This document shows positions 32,550-40,745 of a stretch of DNA of 64,000 nucleotides, piece after piece. The position numbers and the translations under genes are program-made. The first letter of the stretch is position 1; each line of letters begins with the position of its first letter. The notes under the pieces were generated by a model. That model did no database searches. It was not told where the DNA came from and saw only the letters and a program-made list of their open reading frames with translations. Origin of the DNA: UBA8337 sp965221415 (GTDB taxonomy: Bacteria; Pseudomonadota; Alphaproteobacteria; RS24); the NCBI GenBank assembly GCA_965221415.1, contig OZ244887.1, positions 310,001 to 374,000 on the forward strand, in the 5' to 3' direction.

Positions 32550-33755
32550 ATGGCTGTAAGCCTGACTGTTTTAAAGGAATCAGCGCAAGAACCACGCGTT
32601 GCGGCCACGCCAGAAACGGTGAAGAAAATGTCCGCCCTCGGCATGAGTATCACAGTGGAAGCGGGCGCGGGCGCAAAAGCGGGTTTTACCGATGCCGATT
32701 ATAAAGCCGCAGGCGCGATGGTCAGCAAGGGGATATCTGCGGCGATTAAAAAGTCCGATATCGTGATGGCCGTGCGCCCGCCAAGTGCTGCGCAAGTCAA
32801 AGCCATGAAATCGGGTGCCGCCTTGATTGCGATGCTGAACCCATATCAAGACGCGAAAGGCGTTAGCGCCTATGCAGCGGCGAAGATTCAAGCCATGGCC
32901 ATGGAGTTGATGCCGCGTATCACACGCGCGCAGTCCATGGATGTGCTGTCGTCGCAATCTAACCTTGCAGGCTACAAAGCGGTGCTCGATGCGACCAGTG
33001 AATATAGTCGCGCCTTGCCGATGATGATGACGGCGGCGGGTACAGTGCCTGCTGCGCGGGTTTTTGTTATGGGCGCGGGCGTTGCGGGACTGCAAGCGAT
33101 TGCCACGGCCAAGCGTCTGGGTGCGATTGTGTCTGCGACAGATGTGCGCCGCGCTGCTGCCGAGCAAGTCGAAAGCCTTGGCGGGACATTTGTTATGGTT
33201 GAAGCCGATGAAGGCGATAGCGGCGAAACCGAAGGCGGCTACGCCAAAGAAATGAGCGCCGACTATCAAAAACGTCAGGCCGCTCTGGTGAACGAACATA
33301 TCGCCAAGCAAGATATTGTTATTTGCACGGCGCTGATTCCGGGTCGCCCCGCACCAGAACTGGTCACTAAAAAAATGCTCGAAGGCATGAAGCCCGGCTC
33401 TGTGCTGGTTGACCTCGCGGTTGAGCAAGGCGGCAATTGCCGTCTGTCAAAAGCGGGTCAAGTCACCGAGCATAAGGGCGTTAAACTCGTGGCACATAAT
33501 AATGTGCCGGGTCGCCTCGCAGGCAATGCATCTGAGCTTTATGCGCGCAACTTATATAATTTCATCAGCGCGTTTTTCGATGCCGACAAAAAAACCCTGA
33601 CCTTTGATTGGGAAGATGAAATCATCGCTGGCATTGGCTTGACAAAAGGCGGTGCGATTGTGCATCCAGCTTTAAAAGCCGCAAAGCCAGCCCCCAAAAA
33701 ACCCCAAGCGAAAAAGAAGTCCGCCAAAAAAACCCCCGCTAAAGGAGCAAAATAA
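32550..33755 (+). CDS. pntAA: proton-translocating transhydrogenase, alpha subunit part 1 (NAD-binding domain I)
   Basis: The 401-residue soluble domain I binds NAD(H) and passes hydride to NADP+. It begins V-S-L-T-V-L-K-E-S like alanine dehydrogenase/PntAA proteins, has R-A-Q-S-M-D-V-L-S-S-Q near residue 130 and the Rossmann G-A-G-V-A-G-L-Q-A near residue 173. GAGGAG is 6 nt from the chosen ATG; another ATG 6 nt earlier abuts it. The last 30 or so residues are almost only Lys, Ala and Pro (eleven lysines), an unusual basic tail. The stop overlaps pntAB by one base (TAATG). Confidence 0.93.
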   Translation: MAVSLTVLKESAQEPRVAATPETVKKMSALGMSITVEAGAGAKAGFTDADYKAAGAMVSKGISAAIKKSDIVMAVRPPSAAQVKAMKSGAALIAMLNPYQDAKGVSAYAAAKIQAMAMELMPRITRAQSMDVLSSQSNLAGYKAVLDATSEYSRALPMMMTAAGTVPAARVFVMGAGVAGLQAIATAKRLGAIVSATDVRRAAAEQVESLGGTFVMVEADEGDSGETEGGYAKEMSADYQKRQAALVNEHIAKQDIVICTALIPGRPAPELVTKKMLEGMKPGSVLVDLAVEQGGNCRLSKAGQVTEHKGVKLVAHNNVPGRLAGNASELYARNLYNFISAFFDADKKTLTFDWEDEIIAGIGLTKGGAIVHPALKAAKPAPKKPQAKKKSAKKTPAKGAK

Positions 33756-34063
33756 TGGAAACGGATGCCATTATCTATCTATTGAGTATTTTCGTTATGG
33801 CTGTGTTTGTCGGCTATTATGTCGTCTGGTCGGTCACGGCGGCACTGCATACGCCGCTTATGTCGGTCACGAATGCCATCTCGTCGGTGATTATTGTCGG
33901 CGCGCTGGTGGCCATCGGGGCTGATGTTGGCACAGATGACGCAGCCGGTGCGATGACGCGCTGGCTCGGGTTTGGTGCGGTTGTGTTGGCATCGATTAAT
34001 ATTTTTGGCGGCTTTCTGGTGACGCAGCGCATGCTCTCCATGTACCGCAAAAAAGACAAGTAG
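33755..34063 (+). CDS. pntAB: transhydrogenase, alpha subunit part 2 (membrane)
   Basis: The 102-residue protein has three hydrophobic helices, with H-T-P-L-M-S-V-T-N-A-I-S after the first, and ends with R-M-L-S-M-Y-R-K-K. This is the membrane part of the split alpha subunit, as in Rhodospirillum rubrum, and contributes helices to the proton channel. It starts inside the pntAA stop and precedes pntB by 13 nt. Confidence 0.94.
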   Translation: METDAIIYLLSIFVMAVFVGYYVVWSVTAALHTPLMSVTNAISSVIIVGALVAIGADVGTDDAAGAMTRWLGFGAVVLASINIFGGFLVTQRMLSMYRKKDK

Positions 34064-34076
34064 AGGCTTAAATCCC

Positions 34077-35480
34077 ATGAGTGCAAATCTATCTTCATTG
34101 CTATATCTCGCCGCTGGCGTATTTTTCATTATGTCCCTGCGCGGATTGTCATCGCCTGAAACCTCGCGCCAAGGCAATTATTTCGGCATGTTTGGCATGG
34201 CCATCGCTATCGTCACCACGCTGTTTTTGCTCGACACAAAAAGCGTCGGAAGTTTTGGCATTATCATAGCAGGGGTCGCTATCGGTGGCGTGATTGGCGC
34301 GGTTATCGCCCGCCGCATCGCCATGACAGATATGCCCCAACTGGTCGCCGCCTTTCATTCATTGGTCGGCTTGGCGGCGGTGCTCGTGGCGTGGGCAGCG
34401 TTTCTGTCGCCAGAGGCTTTCGGTATCGTCGAAAATGGCGCGATTTTAACCGCAAGCCTCGTCGAAATGTCATTAGGCGTGGCGATTGGCGCTATCACTT
34501 TTTCTGGCTCGCTGATTGCGTTTGCCAAATTGCAAGGCACCATGTCGGGCGCACCGATATTGCTGCCCCAGCGTCATGCCATCAACCTTATCGTATTCGT
34601 CAGCATTGTCGCAGGCATCGTTTATCTGTGCCTCGACCCGACCAATCAATTGGTCGAAGTGTTTTTGTTTATCACTGTGCTGTCTTTCGCGATTGGCTTC
34701 TTAATCATTATCCCCATCGGTGGCGCGGATATGCCCGTTGTGGTGTCGATGCTCAACTCCTATTCGGGGTGGGCGGCGGCGGGCATCGGCTTCACGCTCG
34801 GAAATCTGGCACTGATTATTACTGGCTCTCTGGTTGGCTCATCAGGGGCGATTTTGTCTTACATTATGTGCTCGGCGATGAACCGTTCGTTTATCTCGGT
34901 TATTCTGGGCGGCTTTGGTGGCGATACAGCCAGTGTCAGCGATGCTGTCGAGCAACGCCCCGTCAAACAAGGAAGCGCAGAAGATGCGGCCTTTATCATG
35001 AAAAATGCAAGCTCTGTTATCATCGTGCCGGGTTATGGTATGGCGGTCGCGCAAGCTCAACATGCTCTGCGCGAGATGGTAGACGAGCTGAAAAACCAAG
35101 GCGTGAAAGTTTCATACGCCATTCATCCGGTCGCGGGTCGTATGCCCGGCCACATGAACGTGCTGCTCGCCGAAGCCAATGTGCCGTATGACGAAGTGCA
35201 TGAATTGGAAGATATTAACTCTGAGTTTGCGCAAGCCGATGTGGCGTTTGTTATCGGGGCGAATGATGTCACCAATCCGTCGGCCAAAACCGACCCGCAA
35301 AGTCCGATTTATGGCATGCCCATTCTCGATGTTGACCGTGCAGGCACTGTTTTGTTTATCAAGCGCGGTATGGCAGCAGGCTATGCGGGTGTCGAAAATG
35401 AATTATTCTTCCGCGACAACACGATGATGTTGTTCTCGGATGCCAAAAAGATGGTCGATAATATTATTAAAGCGTTTTAA
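34077..35480 (+). CDS. pntB: transhydrogenase, beta subunit (membrane domain II and NADP-binding domain III)
   Basis: The 467-residue protein has about nine hydrophobic helices, then a soluble NADP-binding domain with V-P-G-Y-G-M-A-V-A-Q-A-Q near residue 318 and I-G-A-N-D-V-T-N-P near residue 397, as in all PntB proteins. With pntAA and pntAB it makes NADPH from NADH at the expense of the proton gradient. Its TAA stop is followed at once by the rpsU stop on the other strand, with no base between. Confidence 0.95.
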   Translation: MSANLSSLLYLAAGVFFIMSLRGLSSPETSRQGNYFGMFGMAIAIVTTLFLLDTKSVGSFGIIIAGVAIGGVIGAVIARRIAMTDMPQLVAAFHSLVGLAAVLVAWAAFLSPEAFGIVENGAILTASLVEMSLGVAIGAITFSGSLIAFAKLQGTMSGAPILLPQRHAINLIVFVSIVAGIVYLCLDPTNQLVEVFLFITVLSFAIGFLIIIPIGGADMPVVVSMLNSYSGWAAAGIGFTLGNLALIITGSLVGSSGAILSYIMCSAMNRSFISVILGGFGGDTASVSDAVEQRPVKQGSAEDAAFIMKNASSVIIVPGYGMAVAQAQHALREMVDELKNQGVKVSYAIHPVAGRMPGHMNVLLAEANVPYDEVHELEDINSEFAQADVAFVIGANDVTNPSAKTDPQSPIYGMPILDVDRAGTVLFIKRGMAAGYAGVENELFFRDNTMMLFSDAKKMVDNIIKAF

Positions 35481-35705
35481 TTAGTATTTGCGCTTGCCGA
35501 GCACGAGGCCTTCGCGCTGGGCAGCTTTGCGCGCTAATTTACGAACACGGCGAACTGATTCAGCCTTTTCGCGGGCGCGTTTTTCAGACGGTTTTTCGTA
35601 ATGACCGCGCAGCTTCATTTCACGGAAAACACCTTCCCGTTGAAGCTTTTTCTTCAAGACCTTATAGGCTTGGTCGACGTTATTATCACGAACAGAAACT
35701 TGCAC
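35481..35705 (-). CDS. rpsU: 30S ribosomal protein S21
   Basis: The 74-residue basic protein starts M-Q-V-S-V-R-D-N-N-V-D-Q-A and contains E-G-V-F-R-E-M-K-L-R and H-Y-E-K-P-S-E-K-R, the alphaproteobacterial S21 pattern. Codon one is GTG, supported by GAGGTGAT upstream and by the conserved second residues; a nearby ATG is out of frame. It stands alone, unlike the rpsU-dnaG-rpoD operon of enterics. It faces the coq9-like gene divergently. Confidence 0.95.
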   Translation of the reverse strand: MQVSVRDNNVDQAYKVLKKKLQREGVFREMKLRGHYEKPSEKRAREKAESVRRVRKLARKAAQREGLVLGKRKY

Positions 35706-35824
35706 GTTTCATCACCTCTCAAAAATACTCAAATTGTTGGCCATGGTTTAGCAATTTCAGACCCGCTTGTCTAGTGTCCGCCTTGGCTCTTGTATTTAAG
35801 CGGGGAGATGGTCATATTGGCGGT

Positions 35825-36496
35825 ATGAGTGATACTGACCCTTATTTGGAGATTCGCCAGCAAGTGCTTGCCAAAGCGCTGCCTAATGTGGCGTTTGAGG
35901 GTTGGTCGCAAAAGCTGCTAGATGATGCTATTTGCGAGGCTGATGTCGATGAGCATATGGCTGTATTAGCGTTTCCGCAGGGTGTGCGTGACCTGATTAC
36001 TGCTTTTTCGGCACAAGGGGATGCCGCCATGCACGCCACTCTACCAGAGGTTGATGGTCTGAAGATTCGCGAGCGCATTACGCAAGCTGTTTGGGCGCGT
36101 CTTATGTGCGACAGTGAGCATCGTGAAGCTGTGCGCCGTGCGGTCGGTTGGCTGTCTTTGCCATCGCGGCAAAAGCTGGCTGCTGAACTATTGTTTGAAA
36201 GTGCCAATCAAATGTGGCGTTGGGCGGGCGATACCTCAACCGATTATAATTACTACACCAAGCGGCTTATTTTGAGCGGGGTTATCGCTTCGACGCGGCT
36301 TATATGGCTCAATGATACGAGCGAGGGCGATGCGAACACCCGCGCTTTTCTAGAACGGCGCATCGAGAATGTCATGCAGTTTGAGAAAGCTAAAGCCAAA
36401 GCGCGCGATTGCGTACAAAAAAACCATGGCGATAAATCCCCGTTGGACGGGATTATCGCTGGCCTTGCCAAAATGCGCGCAGGGGCTGCTAAATAA
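35825..36496 (+). CDS. COQ9-family protein (ubiquinone biosynthesis)
   Basis: The 223-residue protein is like mitochondrial and alphaproteobacterial COQ9: a TetR-like N-terminal helix bundle (A-L-P-N-V-A-F-E-G-W) followed by the lipid-binding COQ9 domain with R-R-A-V-G-W-L-S-L-P and D-Y-N-Y-Y-T-K-R near residue 140. COQ9 presents ubiquinone precursors to COQ7 in eukaryotes. I use the ATG giving M-S-D-T-D-P-Y; an upstream GTG would add an unlikely leader. Its stop abuts the purK stop. Confidence 0.88.
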   Translation: MSDTDPYLEIRQQVLAKALPNVAFEGWSQKLLDDAICEADVDEHMAVLAFPQGVRDLITAFSAQGDAAMHATLPEVDGLKIRERITQAVWARLMCDSEHREAVRRAVGWLSLPSRQKLAAELLFESANQMWRWAGDTSTDYNYYTKRLILSGVIASTRLIWLNDTSEGDANTRAFLERRIENVMQFEKAKAKARDCVQKNHGDKSPLDGIIAGLAKMRAGAAK

Positions 36497-37570
36497 TCAC
36501 GATTTCGGCGAAAGCTGCGTAATATGCGCCATTTTGCGGTCTGGCTTGGCATCTGCCTTGCCGTAAAAATGCACATAGGTCGCCGCTTGCATCGCCCATT
36601 TCTGCCAATCATCGGCATCCGTGCCGAGTAAATTAGTCATCACCGCATCGCTATGGGCGGTTGGGTCGCCCAGAGGCCAACCTGCAACCGCGCGCATATG
36701 CTGCTCAAACTGCCCGCAATGGCAGGCATCTTGCGTCAAATGACCCGAATTATGCACACGCGGCGCAATCTCATTAACCAGCAACGCATCGTCTGTAACG
36801 AAACATTCAATGGCCAACACGCCGACATAATCGAGCGCATTGGCGATTTTCGTGGCCATGGCATATGCATGCGTTTCTTGCGCTTCAGTGAGGCGGGCAG
36901 GCAAAGTGGACGTATGCAGAATGTGATTTTTATGGACGTTTTCAATCGGCTCATAGGATGCCGTTTGGCCGTCCATGCTACGGGCAACGAGCAGCGACAC
37001 TTCGCGCTCAAACGGCACAAGGCTTTCTAAAATAGCCGGCTGGTCATCCAGTTCAGCCATAATCGCGGCCAAATCGGATGCCGCGTCTAACCGCCATTGG
37101 CCTTTGCCGTCATAGCCAAAGCGGCGGGTTTTCAAAACACCCGTGCCATTTGTCGCAGCCAGTGCGGCGGTTAAATCTTCCAACGAGGCGATGTCGAAAA
37201 AATCTGCCACGCCAAGCCCCAAATCGCGCATGAAGCTTTTTTCAACCCAACGGTCTTGCGCGACTTCTAACGCTTTGATGGACGGAAAGACTGGTTTGGT
37301 TTTATGCAAATGCGCGACCGTCTCGACGGGGATGTTTTCAAACTCATACGTCACCACATCGACTTGCGCGGCGAAATCATTTAGCGCATCGGTGTCGTCA
37401 TAATCGGCGATGTGCGTATGGGTTGCCACTTGCGCGGCGGGGGCGTTGGTTTCGGGGCAGAAAACATGTGTCTTTAAACCAAGCTTGGCCGCTGCGAGTG
37501 CCAACATACGGCCTAATTGTCCGCCACCAACAATCCCAATGGTTGAGCTCGGGGGAAGTGGTTTAGCCAT
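36497..37570 (-). CDS. purK: 5-(carboxyamino)imidazole ribonucleotide synthase
   Basis: The 357-residue ATP-grasp enzyme makes N5-CAIR from AIR, ATP and bicarbonate in purine synthesis. It has G-I-V-G-G-G-Q-L-G-R-M-L near the N terminus, K-T-R-R-F-G-Y-D-G-K-G-Q with the ATP-binding loop near residue 145, and E-I-A-P-R-V-H-N-S-G-H near residue 260. The ATG lies inside the purE stop region (8-nt overlap), so the two are translationally coupled. Confidence 0.95.
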   Translation of the reverse strand: MAKPLPPSSTIGIVGGGQLGRMLALAAAKLGLKTHVFCPETNAPAAQVATHTHIADYDDTDALNDFAAQVDVVTYEFENIPVETVAHLHKTKPVFPSIKALEVAQDRWVEKSFMRDLGLGVADFFDIASLEDLTAALAATNGTGVLKTRRFGYDGKGQWRLDAASDLAAIMAELDDQPAILESLVPFEREVSLLVARSMDGQTASYEPIENVHKNHILHTSTLPARLTEAQETHAYAMATKIANALDYVGVLAIECFVTDDALLVNEIAPRVHNSGHLTQDACHCGQFEQHMRAVAGWPLGDPTAHSDAVMTNLLGTDADDWQKWAMQAATYVHFYGKADAKPDRKMAHITQLSPKS

Positions 37571-38054
37571 CGCGGGGTGTCTCGTCGACATCGGCGGTAT
37601 GCGCAGCGCGCCACGCGCTCAAGCGGTCGGCGAGGGCATCATCCCCATTGGCAATAATCGCGGCGGCGAGCAAAGCGGCATTTTTTGCGCCCGCATCGCC
37701 AATCGCAAGTGTGCCGACGGGAACGCCTGCGGGCATTTGCACAATCGATAAGAGCGAGTCTTGACCCGACAAGGCACGCGATTGCACAGGCACACCCAGC
37801 ACTGGCACAATGGTCAGCGCCGCCGTCATGCCCGGCAGATGCGCCGCGCCACCAGCGCCTGCAATAATCGCCTTTAGACCGCGAGATTGCGCCGTTTTGG
37901 CGTAAGCATACATGCGCTCAGGGGTGCGGTGCGCCGAAACAATTTTCACCTCGTAAGCAATATCGAGCGCGTCGAGAATGTCAGCGGCGTGTTGCATGGT
38001 CGACCAGTCGGACTGGCTGCCCATAATAATACCAATGGTGGCGGTTTCGCTCAT
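37563..38054 (-). CDS. purE: N5-carboxyaminoimidazole ribonucleotide mutase
   Basis: The 163-residue enzyme has the class I PurE signature G-S-Q-S-D-W near residue 15, S-A-H-R-T-P-E-R with the catalytic histidine, and G-A-G-G-A-A-H-L-P-G-M near residue 73. It converts N5-CAIR to CAIR, the step after PurK. GGAGAAG precedes the ATG used; an in-frame ATG 12 nt earlier overlaps that ribosome site. Confidence 0.95.
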   Translation of the reverse strand: MSETATIGIIMGSQSDWSTMQHAADILDALDIAYEVKIVSAHRTPERMYAYAKTAQSRGLKAIIAGAGGAAHLPGMTAALTIVPVLGVPVQSRALSGQDSLLSIVQMPAGVPVGTLAIGDAGAKNAALLAAAIIANGDDALADRLSAWRAAHTADVDETPRDG

Positions 38055-38203
38055 TTTCTTCTCCATGCCGTGCAGGCTTTTGGGAAGCGAGGTTTATACC
38101 CGCATTTAGCACGATTTATCAAGTAGTGATATTTAATCGCCGATTTGAATAGACAGCATGAAAATAACCTGTCAGGCTGATTTTGACTATATGGAGGCTA
38201 TAG

Positions 38204-38371
38204 ATGGATACACAAGCCCGCCTTATCAGTTTGCAGCGTCAGCACCGAGAACTGGAAGACGAAATCAATGCGCGCCAAGCTGGCGCATCGGTCGACACGC
38301 TTGATATTTGGACTCTGAAGCGCAAAAAATTAGTGCTGAAAGAACAAATCGAGGCGTTACGCCAGAATTAA
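38204..38371 (+). CDS. YdcH/DUF465-family small protein
   Basis: The 55-residue peptide starts M-D-T-Q-A-R-L-I-S-L-Q-R-Q-H and continues as charged helix with L-E-D-E-I-N, L-D-I-W-T-L-K-R-K-K and K-E-Q-I-E-A-L. This is the DUF465/YdcH pattern of a short helical hairpin with a conserved L-K-x-x-K-L-x-L-K-D/E segment. GGAGG lies 6 nt upstream. Function is unknown. The stop shares the tetramer TTAA with the trcR stop on the opposite strand. Confidence 0.8.
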   Translation: MDTQARLISLQRQHRELEDEINARQAGASVDTLDIWTLKRKKLVLKEQIEALRQN

Positions 38372-39099
38372 CTTTTAAAAATGTCCTCTGGACGGAGTGT
38401 TTCTTCGGCGTCATCGGGATCGTCTGGCGTATCAGAAAACACCTGCGTGTCATCAATCGGTGTCGCGGGGGTATCGACGACAGGCTCGGCTTGCACCGCG
38501 GTTGTCTCGGTGGAATCCATCAAGGTTTCGCCATTGGCCGCCGCTTCTTTTGCTAATCTCTTTTGGCGACGCTCATCGCGTTTTGCGGCTTTTGTCACAT
38601 ATTCATCCAAATCAATTTGCGAACATAGACCCAGCGTAACTGGATCAATGGGCGTGATATTGGCCATGTTCCAATGATTGCGCTCGCGCACACTTTGGAT
38701 GGTTGGTTTGGTCGTGCCAACCAAGCGTCCGATTTCGGCATCGTTCAATTCAGGATGGTTACGCACCAGCCAAGCAATCGCATCTGGGCGTTCTTGGCGT
38801 TTGGAAAGCGGCGTATAACGCGAGCCTTTGCGTGGTTTGGGTGGTGGCACATCGCGCTTGGCGGCTGCCAATTCCAACTGCGCCGAAGGGTCGTCTTGGC
38901 AGCGGTCGATTTCGTCGCGCGTTAACTGTGCATTGGAAATCGGGTCCATGCCCTTAATGCCCGAGGCGACATCGCCATTGGCAATGCCCTTGACTTCCAG
39001 CGGGTGCAGCCCACAAAAAAGCGCAATCTGGTCAAATGTCAGCGCGGTGTTATCAACCAACCAAACGGCGGTGGCTTTCGGCATTAAAGGTGCGGTCAT
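38368..39099 (-). CDS. trcR: TrcR-type cell-cycle transcriptional regulator (DUF1013)
   Basis: The 243-residue protein has two helix-turn-helix-like segments: L-T-F-D-Q-I-A-L-F-C-G-L-H near residue 20 and L-N-D-A-E-I-G-R-L-V-G-T-T-K near residue 110, followed by R-E-R-N-H-W-N. The C-terminal 70 residues are acidic and low-complexity. This is the DUF1013 family, described in Alphaproteobacteria as TrcR, part of the CtrA/GcrA/SciP-era cell-cycle gene set. Start is at M-T-A-P-L, with GGAG upstream; the open frame extends further without a site. Confidence 0.87.
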   Translation of the reverse strand: MTAPLMPKATAVWLVDNTALTFDQIALFCGLHPLEVKGIANGDVASGIKGMDPISNAQLTRDEIDRCQDDPSAQLELAAAKRDVPPPKPRKGSRYTPLSKRQERPDAIAWLVRNHPELNDAEIGRLVGTTKPTIQSVRERNHWNMANITPIDPVTLGLCSQIDLDEYVTKAAKRDERRQKRLAKEAAANGETLMDSTETTAVQAEPVVDTPATPIDDTQVFSDTPDDPDDAEETLRPEDIFKS

Positions 39100-39124
39100 T
39101 TCTACTCTCCACAATATGCCCCTT

Positions 39125-40144
39125 CTATAAACGAGAAGCGGCGTGGTGGCAATCAAGAATGATTTTGCCAATATGCGCGCTGGTTTCCATCCGCGCATGA
39201 GCCGCGCCTGCATCGGCCAAAGGGATAACGCAATCAACGATAGGCTTGATGTGATGGCCAATTTCAGGCCAGAAATTCTCAGCGACCATCTGGGTTAAGC
39301 GGGTTTTCTCATCCAAAGGTCGCGCCCGTAGCGTAGACCCCGTTAGAGTCAGGCGTTTCAGCATAACAGGCAGAAAGTTCACCTGCGCATCAAACCCTGC
39401 CATAAAGGCGATATTAACAATGCGCCCGCCCATCGCGGCGGCTTGCATATTGCGATTGATATAATCGCCGCCGACCATATCAAGAATAACATCAACGCCC
39501 TTATCATCGCTAAAGCTTGCGCAAGCCTCGACGAAGTCTTGCGTGTTATAGTTAATCGCAAGGTCTGCACCGAGCGCGGTGCAAGCATCGCATTTTTCGT
39601 CTGAGCCAGCCGTCACAATGACGGTCGCGCCGAAATGCTTGGCCATTTGAATCGCCGTCGTGCCGATACCACTTGAGCCGCCATGGATGAGCAGCGTCTC
39701 GTGCGGCTGCAAAGCACCGCCCTCAAACACGTTAGCCCATACGGTAAATATCGTTTCGGGTAACGCCGCCGCATCGGTGAAACTCATCGCATCAGGCACC
39801 GGCAAGGCATGCGCTTGGTGAACCACGGCATATTCAGCATAGCCGCCGCCCGCCACCAAGGCCGCGACACGGTCACCGCGTTGCCACTGCGTCACATTTT
39901 TGCCCATGGCGACAATCTCGCCAGCAAACTCTAGCCCCATAATGTCAGATGCGCCCGTCGGTGCAGGATAAAGCCCCATGCGCTGCATGCAATCACCCCG
40001 ATTAACCCCCGCCGCCCCAACGCGCACGAGCAGCTCATCATCGCCGCATTGTGGCACGGGGCAGGGGGCGATAAATAGGCTCTCAGGGGTTTTGTCATCG
40101 CCAATCGCAATGGCGCGCATCTCGGTGGGGATATTTTCGGGCAT
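39125..40144 (-). CDS. NAD(P)H:quinone oxidoreductase (PIG3/zeta-crystallin type MDR)
   Basis: The 339-residue enzyme has A-G-V-N-R-G-D-C-M-Q near residue 45, G-L-E-F-A-G-E-I near residue 68, and the Rossmann segment H-G-G-S-S-G-I-G-T-T near residue 148. It lacks the zinc ligands of alcohol dehydrogenases. PIG3-like enzymes reduce quinones with NADPH. It is unrelated in detail to the other MDR protein near the window start. It lies 25 nt upstream of trcR in the same direction and may share its transcript. Confidence 0.87.
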   Translation of the reverse strand: MPENIPTEMRAIAIGDDKTPESLFIAPCPVPQCGDDELLVRVGAAGVNRGDCMQRMGLYPAPTGASDIMGLEFAGEIVAMGKNVTQWQRGDRVAALVAGGGYAEYAVVHQAHALPVPDAMSFTDAAALPETIFTVWANVFEGGALQPHETLLIHGGSSGIGTTAIQMAKHFGATVIVTAGSDEKCDACTALGADLAINYNTQDFVEACASFSDDKGVDVILDMVGGDYINRNMQAAAMGGRIVNIAFMAGFDAQVNFLPVMLKRLTLTGSTLRARPLDEKTRLTQMVAENFWPEIGHHIKPIVDCVIPLADAGAAHARMETSAHIGKIILDCHHAASRL

Positions 40145-40197
40145 AATGGTCTGCTTTCGGATAAAATAGGGTCAACTATAGGAAGGAAGTATTGGTG

Positions 40198-40389
40198 ATG
40201 GAAGAAGAAACGAACGCCCCAACAGGCAGTCCGCTTGATTTGCTGGCAAAGGAAGATTTATCGCTGCAAGGGCTTGAAGAATTAACCCAGCGCATGGCTC
40301 TGCTCACCGCCGAGATTGAGCGCACCAAAGCGATGCACACAAGCAAAAAAGGCTCCCGCACTGACGCAGAAGCGCTTTTTAACCAATAA
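40198..40389 (+). CDS. DUF1192-family small protein
   Basis: The 63-residue peptide has a flexible acidic start, then L-S-L-Q-G-L-E-E-L-T-Q-R and A-L-L-T-A-E-I-E-R, ending E-A-L-F. This matches DUF1192, a short coiled-coil protein common in Alphaproteobacteria with unknown function. GGAAGGAAG lies 8 nt before this ATG; an in-frame TTG-GTG pair just upstream is less likely. Its last 11 nt overlap the rpmE end. Confidence 0.82.
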   Translation: MEEETNAPTGSPLDLLAKEDLSLQGLEELTQRMALLTAEIERTKAMHTSKKGSRTDAEALFNQ

Positions 40390-40600
40390 AGCCGTCGAAT
40401 TTTTTGTTAAAGCGGCTCACGCGACCTGCGCGGTCAACTAGCGTTTGCGACCCTTTGGTCCAAGCTGGATGCGTCGTTGGGTCGATATCCAACGTCAGCG
40501 TCGTGCCTTCTTCGCCATAAGTCGAGCGCGTTTCATAGCTCGTGCCATCGGTCATAACGACCGTAATCATGTGATAATCTGGATGAATATCTTTTTTCAT
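40379..40600 (-). CDS. rpmE: 50S ribosomal protein L31 (cysteine-free type)
   Basis: The 73-residue protein starts M-K-K-D-I-H-P-D-Y-H and contains H-P-A-W-T-K-G and R-F-N-K-K-F, typical of L31. It has no cysteine, so it is the zinc-independent form. Its own promoter is visible upstream, and the gene is monocistronic: downstream lies only the 11-nt overlap with the facing DUF1192 gene. Confidence 0.95.
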   Translation of the reverse strand: MKKDIHPDYHMITVVMTDGTSYETRSTYGEEGTTLTLDIDPTTHPAWTKGSQTLVDRAGRVSRFNKKFDGFIG

Positions 40601-40646
40601 CTTTTCGTCCTTGCCGCAAAGGGCTTCATAAACCTAATGGATGGCT

Positions 40647-40675
40647 TATATAACTTACACAGGCAGGCGACGCAA
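40647..40675 (-). promoter_or_regulatory. promoter of rpmE
   Basis: On the minus strand TTGCGT (40675 to 40670) and TATATA (40652 to 40647) are separated by 17 nt, about 47 nt upstream of the rpmE start. It lies back to back with the exporter promoter in the 145-nt divergent spacer. Confidence 0.5.
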
Positions 40676-40711
40676 GCCCGTTTAATTAAACTAGTCGCAA
40701 GCAAAACAGGC

Positions 40712-40720
40712 TGCTATAAG
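40712..40720 (+). promoter_or_regulatory. extended -10 promoter of the MsbA-type exporter gene
   Basis: TGC followed by TATAAG (40715-40720) gives an extended -10 element 25 nt before the GTG start. No good -35 is at 16-18 nt. Confidence 0.4.
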
Positions 40721-40745
40721 CGAGCCTATAGTCTACAGGTGAAAT

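Noticed and set aside
32580..33428. 282-codon open frame antisense to pntAA
   Set aside because: His/Arg/Asn-rich translation with no domain pattern, lying wholly within a well-supported gene.
34391..35191. 266-codon open frame on the plus strand inside pntB
   Set aside because: It is a shifted-frame shadow of pntB: rich in Arg, Cys, Ser and His, no ribosome site, no family motif.
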